Below are positions 1 through 5,712 of a stretch of 10,741 bases of DNA, one piece after another. Each line of letters begins with the position of its first letter. Within the stretch, counting starts at the first letter, position 1. The DNA lies in contig JBCCFW010000221.1 in the NCBI GenBank assembly GCA_039029535.1, forward strand, positions 1 to 10,741, given 5' to 3'. Below the pieces are notes generated by a model, which did not search any database, had not been told where the DNA came from, and was given only the letters and a program-made list of their open reading frames with translations. Source of the DNA: JBCCFW01 sp039029535 (GTDB lineage: Bacteria; Acidobacteriota; JBCCFW01). Both the position numbers and the translations under genes were made by a program.

Positions 1-345
1 CGACCCCTCCCCGTAACGATGGGGATTGAGACTGTTGTCGCCGTCGTAGTCGCCCTCGGCAGGATTGGGTCGGCGACCCCTCCCCGTAACGATGGGGATT
101 GAGACTCCTCACCCCTGTTGGCCTTGACCTTCCGAACCGCCCGTCGGCGACCCCTCCCCGTAACGATGGGGATTGAGACTTGCGAGACCCGGAGGTCTGC
201 TGCGGTCGCGGAGTCGGAGTCGGCGACCCCTCCCCGTAACGATGATGGGCCTGACCTGATTTGGTGGACACCTCCAGAGGGGGGAGAATCCCCCGGGAGG
301 CTCAGGTGTCCACCAAATCAGGTCAGGCCCAATGGGGATTGAGAC
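1..345 (+). CRISPR. CRISPR array, trailer end, four repeats (first cut by window edge, last interrupted)
   Basis: Four copies of a 37-nt repeat beginning GTCGGCGACC and ending GGGGATTGAGAC lie at 1-32 (5' part missing at the window edge), 69-105, 143-179 and 219-345 (split by an insertion). The complete copies are identical. The three unique spacers are 33-68 (36 nt), 106-142 (37 nt) and 180-218 (39 nt). The repeat can form a weak hairpin, TCCCC pairing with GGGGA across an 8-nt loop. Its 3' end, ATTGAGAC, resembles the ATTGAAAC-type 8-nt crRNA handle of many type III and some type I arrays. This suggests plus-strand transcription, with the leader and any cas genes off the left edge. The damaged last repeat also fits a leader-distal end. 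The subtype is not proven because no cas gene is in the window. Confidence 0.97.
246..331. mobile_element. MITE-like palindromic insertion inside the last CRISPR repeat
   Basis: Positions 247-273 (GGGCCTGACC...GACACCT) and 304-330 are perfect 27-bp inverted repeats, or 28 bp counting T246/A331. They enclose about 30 bp that contains a smaller GGGGG/CCCCC hairpin. The flanks rejoin to an intact repeat: the left part runs to ATG at 242-244 and the right part resumes with ATG at 332-334, a probable 3-bp target duplication. Exact ends are uncertain by one or two bases. There is no room for a transposase, so movement would be in trans. The TGGTGGACACC-type terminus recalls IS3-family ends, from memory only. 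The undecayed stems point to a recent insertion. Confidence 0.85.
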
Positions 346-360
346 AGGTAAAGCGATTGC

Positions 361-386
361 TGAGCCATGTCGAACATGGAGACTCA
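361..386 (+). terminator. Possible hairpin just past the array
   Basis: CCATGT (365-370) pairs perfectly with ACATGG (374-379) across a 3-nt CGA loop. TGAG (361-364) can pair with CTCA (383-386) beyond an AGA bulge. It lies 16 nt after the last repeat, where the array transcript would run out. No U-tract follows, so this is not a canonical intrinsic terminator. It could be an RNA-stabilising stem or a binding site. Confidence 0.25.
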
Positions 387-445
387 GGCTCGTTCCGAGT
401 CAAGTGGTCGGCGACGACATCTCGTGGCCAACCCACTCTCATGCT

Positions 446-844
446 TCAAGCCTCGTCCTCCCCAGGTCGGACCACGCTCAGCGTGCCCCGTGCCTTCAGC
501 CTCCGACCACTCGCCTGGAGTCGCACGAGCATGCCGACATCGACCTCTCCGTCCGTCGGCCAGTCCTCCTCCGTCAGCACGTCGACCACGACGTCGACGA
601 GCTCCCGAAGCCGCTCATCAGGGACCTGCCTCCCCTCAGCCCGAGCCTCCAAGACGAGCGGGCCGAGCCCGGACCGCAGCAAGACGCCTTCCGCCTTCCC
701 TCCTCCATGGAAAGAGAGCATGACTGCTCCCGCTTCCTCGGATTCCAGCAGGTGCTCACTCAGGTTCAAGACGTGTCGAAGGCCCACCCGGGCTCGTCGA
801 CGCACGGCTTCCTTCTTTCTTCGTTTCCTTGCCATGGGCGTCAT
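446..844 (-). CDS. Small conserved-looking protein of unknown function (132 aa)
   Basis: I do not recognise this family. The N-terminus is very basic (KRRKKEAVRRRAR, about residues 7-19). A probable alpha/beta domain follows, with a strand-like stretch near residues 40-56, a helix with a valine-rich core near 76-90 (ELVDVVVDVL), and a C-terminal strand pair (102-125). There is no signal peptide or membrane segment. Codon use is G/C-ending like its neighbours. The start is either ATG 844 or ATG 835; neither has a clear Shine-Dalgarno. It is separated from the Lon-like gene by 121 bp that contains an ECF-promoter-like motif, so it may be a separate transcription unit rather than the last gene of the operon. 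It is transcribed toward the CRISPR array. The basic N-terminus would suit nucleic-acid binding, but that is speculation. Confidence 0.6.
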   Translation of the reverse strand: MTPMARKRRKKEAVRRRARVGLRHVLNLSEHLLESEEAGAVMLSFHGGGKAEGVLLRSGLGPLVLEARAEGRQVPDERLRELVDVVVDVLTEEDWPTDGEVDVGMLVRLQASGRRLKARGTLSVVRPGEDEA

Positions 845-856
845 CGACGACTACAC

Positions 857-881
857 GACGCGGAAGGGACCGATGAATTCC
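857..881 (-). promoter_or_regulatory. ECF-sigma-like promoter motif upstream of the 132-aa gene
   Basis: On the minus strand, GGAAT (881-877) and CGTC (860-857) are separated by exactly 16 nt. This closely matches the common ECF -35/-10 pattern GGAAC-N16-CGTC. Transcription would start near 850, leaving a very short leader before ATG 844 or about 15 nt before ATG 835. A second motif with the same layout precedes corA at 5597. A chance match remains possible. Confidence 0.35.
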
Positions 882-965
882 GGTGTTCCCGCCGCTGCCG
901 CCGACCTCACACCCAGGACACTCTCCCACGACCCATTACTGACACCAACGGAAGTGCCCCCTCGT

Positions 966-2675
966 TCAGTACGGGAAGTGACGAGACACTCTCTCCCCAT
1001 CGGGTCCTTCGTCACTCGAGAGCTGACGGAGGATCCCGGGCTGAACCTCTGCGAGGCGAGTCAGCGCCTCCCTCCCCTCGTCGCCGCCACGCAGGGCGGC
1101 ATCGAGCTCGGCCAACGCCCGGAAGATCCGACCCTCGACGGTCTCCGGTGGCCCCGGCTGCTCCAGGGTCTCCTTCGACGTCGGGGAGCAACGAACCACC
1201 GTGCGCCAGGCCGACCAGCGCAGGTGGGAGGGCAAGGTCGCGTCGGCCGCCACGGCCCGCAAGCCAGCCAGCGTCGCCGGGCTCACCGGCTCCAGCCAAG
1301 AAGCCCCCACGAGACGAGACAGGCGGAGGAAGCCATGGTCGGCAGCGAGGAACGCCCCCTGATCGGCCAGACGTCGCGCGACCTGCTCCAGTTGCGCGAA
1401 AACCGACCCCTCCGTCAACGCACCGGCCAGCCGGAAGGCGGAACAGAGCACCCGACTACTCCCCGGAGCCAGGCTGAAGGCGAGCCGGGTGTCCAGCACC
1501 TGACGCGCCCGCGTCAGCGCCGATGAGGGTTCGGGACCGATGGACTCGAGACGGACGAGGCTGCCGTGCACGGTGAGCTGCTCGGCGTTGCTCCGACCGA
1601 CCTCCGGCAGGTCCAGCCGCTCGATCAACTCCTGAACCTCTGAGCGCGAGGGCTCTCCGTTGTCGGCGGCGTGCTGGACCACCTGCGCCAGCAAGCGCCA
1701 TCGTAGGGCGGGAGCCTCCTCCATCCACCGCGACAAGACGGCGAGGTCAGGGAGCGGCGCGTGACGGCCGCCGTGGCGGGCCGCGACCGACTCGACGAAG
1801 CCCAACCGCCACGCCCACTCGCGTTCTTCGGTGGAGTCCGCACACGTCTCGCGCACGACACGTGCCGTGTCTTCCAACGAGCCCCAGCCCACCACGACGC
1901 TCGACTCCCCCAGGGCCTGGGCTTGCAAGAGCGACACGAGCTCGCGTCGACCGTCCGGTGTCGCGGCCTCCTTCCGCAAGCGTTCGTTGAGCTCGAGCCC
2001 CAGGCCGAGCTCGATGAGCTCGCGCGCCGCGCACACGGGCACGAGCTCCACTCCCGAGGGCGCCTGGAAGGCCGCCGTCTTCAGCTCTGTCTCGTCGTTC
2101 TCACTCCGCGGCGCTGCCACGAGCACGCGCCGGAGGCCCGGGGCTCCCGCGAGGGCGGCGACCTTGAGGGCCAGGCCGTCGCAGGGTGCGAGCGTGCCGT
2201 CGGCCTGGAGCTGACCGGCACAGGCCACGTCATCTTCAGGTGGTTGCTCGAAGAGAAGCGATGCCAGCGACAACAAGAAAGAGAAGCCGAAGGAGCGCCC
2301 GTCCACGGCGGAGATTCGGGTGGCCGCACCTTGCTCGACGTGATGAGCCAGCCGATGGACGGCCGGGACGTCCAGCTCGCCCTCGTGCAAGCCACGCCAG
2401 CGAAAGGGCACGACCCGAGGCAGGGCCGCGCCGGCCCAGCGCCAGGCTTCAACGGCCCGTCGCCCCAGGGCCAGCGAACCCGTCTCCGTCGGCTCGCCGG
2501 CGCGGAAGAGCACGACGACGGACTCCCCGCGCTGCCCCACCGTCGCGAGGCCCACGGCATCGCCGGGCCGTGCCGGAGGCTGGTCACCGTGAGAGTCTCC
2601 CAGGGCTCGGCGGGCGCTCCCTTCCCGCGGCCAACACCAAGGGCCGAGGGCCCGCTGTCGAGAAGTGGGCTTCAT
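966..2675 (-). CDS. Lon-like (S16) serine peptidase domain protein with helical C-terminus (569 aa)
   Basis: Residues about 115-225 align with the proteolytic domain of Lon. DGRSFG (125-130) corresponds to Lon DGPSAG, placing the nucleophile at Ser128. The strand DVACAGQLQADGTLAP (149-164) matches Lon's AMTGEI..G.VLP. DGLALK (166-171) matches GGLKEK, placing the general base at Lys171. The Ser-Lys separation is 43 residues, the same as Ser679-Lys722 of E. coli Lon. There is no AAA+ ATPase, so this is not a classical Lon unfoldase-protease. Residues 1-110 are a different N-terminal region with no recognised CARF or SAVED sensor. Residues about 240-569 look alpha-helical and may be a repeat or partner-binding domain. 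The start was chosen because ATG 2675 overlaps the stop of the upstream sigma-like gene as ATGA, a classic sign of translational coupling; the longer reading to 3023 overlaps that gene in another frame. A cytosolic regulated protease is inferred, with the sigma-like or the 374-aa protein as candidate substrates. Confidence 0.8.
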   Translation of the reverse strand: MKPTSRQRALGPWCWPREGSARRALGDSHGDQPPARPGDAVGLATVGQRGESVVVLFRAGEPTETGSLALGRRAVEAWRWAGAALPRVVPFRWRGLHEGELDVPAVHRLAHHVEQGAATRISAVDGRSFGFSFLLSLASLLFEQPPEDDVACAGQLQADGTLAPCDGLALKVAALAGAPGLRRVLVAAPRSENDETELKTAAFQAPSGVELVPVCAARELIELGLGLELNERLRKEAATPDGRRELVSLLQAQALGESSVVVGWGSLEDTARVVRETCADSTEEREWAWRLGFVESVAARHGGRHAPLPDLAVLSRWMEEAPALRWRLLAQVVQHAADNGEPSRSEVQELIERLDLPEVGRSNAEQLTVHGSLVRLESIGPEPSSALTRARQVLDTRLAFSLAPGSSRVLCSAFRLAGALTEGSVFAQLEQVARRLADQGAFLAADHGFLRLSRLVGASWLEPVSPATLAGLRAVAADATLPSHLRWSAWRTVVRCSPTSKETLEQPGPPETVEGRIFRALAELDAALRGGDEGREALTRLAEVQPGILRQLSSDEGPDGERVSRHFPY

Positions 2676-4489
2676 GGGCCTCTCTCCGTCGGCCACGCCC
2701 ACCAGGCCGAGGGGTCGTTGATGAGCGCACGGTGTAAGCGTTCGTCGTCGAGGGGTCGTTCGAGCTCGAGAGTTCGTGCCACCGCCCGGCCCACGAGATC
2801 GAGCTCGAGGATCGAGCGGGGAACCGCGTCCTCGAAGGAGGCTCCCCGCACCGAGCAGAGAACCCAGCGCACGCTGGCCAGCTCGTCGCGAGCCTGCAGG
2901 ACGGATCGCAACAGTGTCTCCCACTCGGGCTCTTCCCAGTCCAGGCGGTCGAGCTCGTCGAGATCGTCCCGCAGGCCGTCGACCTCCGCCTCCACCAGGA
3001 GCGCCAGCTCCCGCACGTGGCATGGCTCGAGCGAGGCGGCCCAGGCTCGCGGTGGGTCATGCCAAGCGGCCAAGGCCTCCCGGTCGCCGTCACGCACCCG
3101 CTGCACGAGCTCGGTGGGCTCCCCCAGGGCCCGCGGCTCCAGCAGCCGCGCATGGGTGCCTACCGCCACGGCCAGGGACCACGGCTCGCTGGGATCGAGA
3201 CACTGTCGAGTCTCCTCCTTCATCCAGGGATCTTCCAGGCCGTCGAGCCAGGATGCCACCGGAGCCGCCGGCCACTCGACGGTGGGAGCGTCGTCGGAGC
3301 GTACGAAGAGCTGCACTCCCGTTCGGCCGGCCTCGTCGCCGACGAGTATCAGCACCGTGTCCTCGTCGAGCCGAACCCCGACCCTCAGCTCCGCAGAGGC
3401 GTCGACCACGAGCGAACCGTCCGCCTGCGATTGGACCTTCCCCACGCTCCGGGGTAGCACGACGAGCGGAGTCCCCCCGTGACGTTCGAGAAGGAGCAGG
3501 CGATCCGCCGTCGTGCCTGCGTGACTGAGCGACACGCCCGTGGGCTCGAGAGAGGGCACGACCCAGGGGAAGAACTCGGCCAGGGCGATGCGTTCGATGA
3601 GAGGGAGGTCGGGAGTGGGTGCCAATCCCTCCGCTTCCTCGAAGATGGGCTGGGGAAGCCAATCTTGCTCGATCGGATTGTAAGAGGACAGTCCGAGCTG
3701 TCGTCGCATCAAGGCCTTGAGCTCCTCACCGTCACCCTGTCGCTTCAGTTCCCTGACCCTGAGGTCTTGCACTCCTCGCTCGAGGGCAGCCACCCAATCG
3801 GCCGTCGTCAACGTCCATCCCAGGTCCGGCGGAGACCAGCTCCCCTCTTCATGGCCCCTGGCGATGATGACCTGCAAGGCAATGCGATGCCTCCGGTGAT
3901 TGCTGTGAAGACGGTTGCGCGCCTGCTGAAGAGTGCCACCACCCACCGCCCTCTCCTCTCGAATGAGGTCTTCGAAACCGACCTCTCCCGCCAGGAGTCG
4001 ACGAAGGTTCGCATGAACCTCGCGTCGTCTCTGGCGAATCCGGGCTCCACGCGCCCGCTCGACGGCTCGTTCCAACACCGGGCCGTCCAGAGCCCGCCTC
4101 ACGGCGAGCTTGAGCCTCTCCATTCGCTCGGCAGCCAGAGCGTTGGCACGGTCGGCCATCACCAGTCGGGTGGGGAACTCTGGCAGCTCCTGCGACTTCT
4201 CGCGCTTCTTGCGCAGGTCGAGCCACTCGTTCCTCAGTGCTTCGTGGAGCTGGCCCCAGGCATGCCCCTCGTCGTTCGGCCAGCTCGAGCTCTGGAGCGG
4301 GTTCCTGTCCCACTTGAGCCAGAGCTCGCTCACGGCGTCATCCCAGAGATCATCCGGACTCTGGCGCTCCAGACGACGCCGAACCTCCTGGAGCGCCTCC
4401 CCCACGATGGTGCCGGCCTCCCGATCGCCCGATGTCCTCATTCGCCGATACGCCTCGTGCAGCGGCAGCGTCACGGGGCCGACTCCCAT
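2672..4489 (-). CDS. ECF-sigma-factor-like protein with large C-terminal extension (605 aa)
   Basis: The N-terminus resembles sigma-70 region 2: DDLWDDAVSELWLKW (46-60) fits the helix that binds core polymerase, and LHEALRNEWLDLRKKREK (81-98) fits region 2.4 ending in its basic cluster. Residues about 160-206, including VGGGTLQQARNRLHSNHRRH (182-201), look like a region 4 helix-turn-helix. ECF factors are usually about 200 aa; here some 400 more residues follow, first a beta-rich part (about 310-410) and then an acidic helical part (about 490-545) ending in ALINDPSAWWAWPTERGP. The tail could be an in-cis inhibitor or sensor. ATG 4489 was chosen because GGAGGAG lies 11 nt upstream; it overlaps the preceding gene by 19 bp. 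A longer reading to 4588 is possible. The stop overlaps the Lon-like start as ATGA. The homology is remote and judged by motif only. Confidence 0.7.
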   Translation of the reverse strand: MGVGPVTLPLHEAYRRMRTSGDREAGTIVGEALQEVRRRLERQSPDDLWDDAVSELWLKWDRNPLQSSSWPNDEGHAWGQLHEALRNEWLDLRKKREKSQELPEFPTRLVMADRANALAAERMERLKLAVRRALDGPVLERAVERARGARIRQRRREVHANLRRLLAGEVGFEDLIREERAVGGGTLQQARNRLHSNHRRHRIALQVIIARGHEEGSWSPPDLGWTLTTADWVAALERGVQDLRVRELKRQGDGEELKALMRRQLGLSSYNPIEQDWLPQPIFEEAEGLAPTPDLPLIERIALAEFFPWVVPSLEPTGVSLSHAGTTADRLLLLERHGGTPLVVLPRSVGKVQSQADGSLVVDASAELRVGVRLDEDTVLILVGDEAGRTGVQLFVRSDDAPTVEWPAAPVASWLDGLEDPWMKEETRQCLDPSEPWSLAVAVGTHARLLEPRALGEPTELVQRVRDGDREALAAWHDPPRAWAASLEPCHVRELALLVEAEVDGLRDDLDELDRLDWEEPEWETLLRSVLQARDELASVRWVLCSVRGASFEDAVPRSILELDLVGRAVARTLELERPLDDERLHRALINDPSAWWAWPTERGP

Positions 4490-5595
4490 GCTCGCCGCCA
4501 CTCCTCCGCCTGCTCGCGGGCCCAGCGCCTGGTGGATGGACCGGTCGGCAACACGGCCGGCTCGCCTTGCCGAAGGCCCGTGAGACAACGCGCCGTCTCA
4601 CCGGTCGCGCTCACGTGGCTGGCCGCCGGCGCACCCGAACGGACCGGCCAGCACGGGGCCAGGCCGGCTTCCACCGCTGTCAGGGACTCCGCCTCCAATT
4701 GACGACGCGCCCGCTGCGCGAGGACCTCGGCCGCCACCAACAGCGGCCGTTGCTCGGCACCCTGTCGCGGGTTCGACCAGGGCGCCAGGCTCACGCGCCG
4801 GTGCGCGACGAGCGCGTGTGCCAACGCCGCCTGTTGGGCCAACTCGAGTGGCGTGGGGTGCCCCCGTCCGTCGTCGACGACCCAGCGCACGGCGGCCAGG
4901 CGGAGCTCGTGCGTGCCGTCCCTTCGTTCGAGCACGTCGGCCACCCGCTGTAGCTGACTCTCCAGCAACTCGAGGAAGCGCTCCTCTCCACTCGTGTCCG
5001 ACTCCCCCGGCTCACCTTCACCGGTCACGAAGCAGGCAACCGCGTCGGGGCGCGCGCGGTGCAGGTCAGCGAGCAGCGCGTGGACGTCCTGACGTCGACG
5101 ACGTTGTCGATCGCGCAGGCTCCGGCGGAGCACGGGGGCCTGCACGAGGACATCCGCTAGACGGCGGCCGTCTTCGGGTTCGGGCTCGCGGCCTACCGTG
5201 AGGTCCTCCCGGACCCGCTCGAAGGTCGTCGGCTCGCAGGTGCCGAGAAGCGCCGCCAGGGGCTCGTCGTCCTCGTCGTCTCGACCGTCTTCGTCCTCGT
5301 TCATGGCCCCAGCGACGGCCAGCAGCTCCGGCCGGGCCAGCACGCGACCGAGCAGGGCCCAGGGCACCGAAGGCACCAGTTGACGCAAGAGACGACGGAC
5401 ACGGAGCTCGTCGGCCTGGCTCAGACCGTCCTCGACGAGGAGCCCCACCACGCACGCGGGGTCCGTCGGGTCGTCGAGCCGACCCGCATGACCGCTGAGG
5501 AGTTGCCAGGAACGGGTCGTCACGCGCGAGGCTCCGTCGAGGACGAGGGCGGGAGACGTCTCCCGAGGGACGCTCCCCGCCGGGCGTGCTGACAT
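4471..5595 (-). CDS. Acidic protein of unknown function, first gene of the sigma/Lon-like operon (374 aa)
   Basis: I recognise no domain. The protein looks soluble and mostly helical. An extreme acidic low-complexity patch, NEDEDGRDDEDDE (99-111), probably separates an N-terminal domain from a larger C-terminal one. An arginine-rich stretch, RRSLRDRQRRRRQD (157-170), and a probable long helix (205-225) follow. There are no membrane segments or signal peptide. ATG 5595 is the only good start because an in-frame stop lies a short way upstream; no strong Shine-Dalgarno precedes it. Its 3' end overlaps the sigma-like gene by 19 bp, so the two are co-expressed. Position suggests a partner of the sigma-like protein, perhaps an anti-sigma or a protease substrate as CalpT is in the CRISPR Calp system, but no sequence similarity supports that directly. 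Confidence 0.75.
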   Translation of the reverse strand: MSARPAGSVPRETSPALVLDGASRVTTRSWQLLSGHAGRLDDPTDPACVVGLLVEDGLSQADELRVRRLLRQLVPSVPWALLGRVLARPELLAVAGAMNEDEDGRDDEDDEPLAALLGTCEPTTFERVREDLTVGREPEPEDGRRLADVLVQAPVLRRSLRDRQRRRRQDVHALLADLHRARPDAVACFVTGEGEPGESDTSGEERFLELLESQLQRVADVLERRDGTHELRLAAVRWVVDDGRGHPTPLELAQQAALAHALVAHRRVSLAPWSNPRQGAEQRPLLVAAEVLAQRARRQLEAESLTAVEAGLAPCWPVRSGAPAASHVSATGETARCLTGLRQGEPAVLPTGPSTRRWAREQAEEWRRAWESAP

Positions 5596-5596
5596 C

Positions 5597-5621
5597 GGAA
5601 GGGCCAGGCCGAACGGTCGTC
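5597..5621 (+). promoter_or_regulatory. ECF-sigma-like promoter motif upstream of corA
   Basis: GGAAG (5597-5601) and CGTC (5618-5621) are separated by 16 nt, the same arrangement as at 881-857 on the minus strand. Both lack only the last base of the GGAAC consensus. Transcription would start near 5628, giving a leader of about 85 nt that contains the palindrome at 5653-5671. The site begins next to the start codon of the divergent operon, so the two transcription units would overlap at their 5' ends. Confidence 0.4.
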
Positions 5622-5652
5622 TCGATCACGAACTGTCAGCAATCCTCGGCAG

Positions 5653-5671
5653 CGACGTCCAGGGGACGTCG
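5653..5671. promoter_or_regulatory. 19-bp perfect inverted repeat, candidate operator
   Basis: CGACGTCC-AGG-GGACGTCG is an 8-bp perfect inverted repeat with a 3-nt centre. It lies in the 117-bp divergent region between the operon (start 5595) and corA (start 5713). That is the usual place and form of a dimeric regulator's operator controlling both directions. As RNA it would be a stable hairpin in the corA leader. The octamer GGGCCAGG also occurs twice in this region (5601, 5671). Confidence 0.5.
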
Positions 5672-5712
5672 GGCCAGGGACCAGGCGGTCGGTTCCGGCG
5701 AGGAGCAGTGGG

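Noticed and set aside
118..342. Open frame inside the CRISPR array
   Set aside because: It reads through repeats, spacers and the palindrome, so it is an artefact of the array.
261..1526. Long plus-strand open frames across 261-1526 and 332-1477
   Set aside because: They cross the array insertion and lie opposite two better genes; translations are Ser/Pro/Arg/Thr-rich with no domain, typical of the antisense of high-GC coding sequence.
2676..3023. N-terminal extension of the Lon-like protein up to 3023
   Set aside because: The added residues are a Gly/Arg/Pro-rich reading of the sigma-like gene in another frame; ATG 2675 in an ATGA overlap explains the start.
1761..3482. 573-aa plus-strand open frame opposite the Lon-like and sigma-like genes
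   Set aside because: Low-complexity Ser/Arg composition with no motif; the opposite strand has coupled genes with recognisable motifs.
3479..4702. 407-aa plus-strand open frame
   Set aside because: Antisense of the sigma-like gene; no domain, no ribosome-binding site, poor fit to neighbouring codon use.
5596..5712. ECF-like promoter on the minus strand for the operon (GGAACC at 5696-5691)
   Set aside because: The nearest CGTC is about 23 nt from GGAAC instead of about 16, so it does not fit the pattern.
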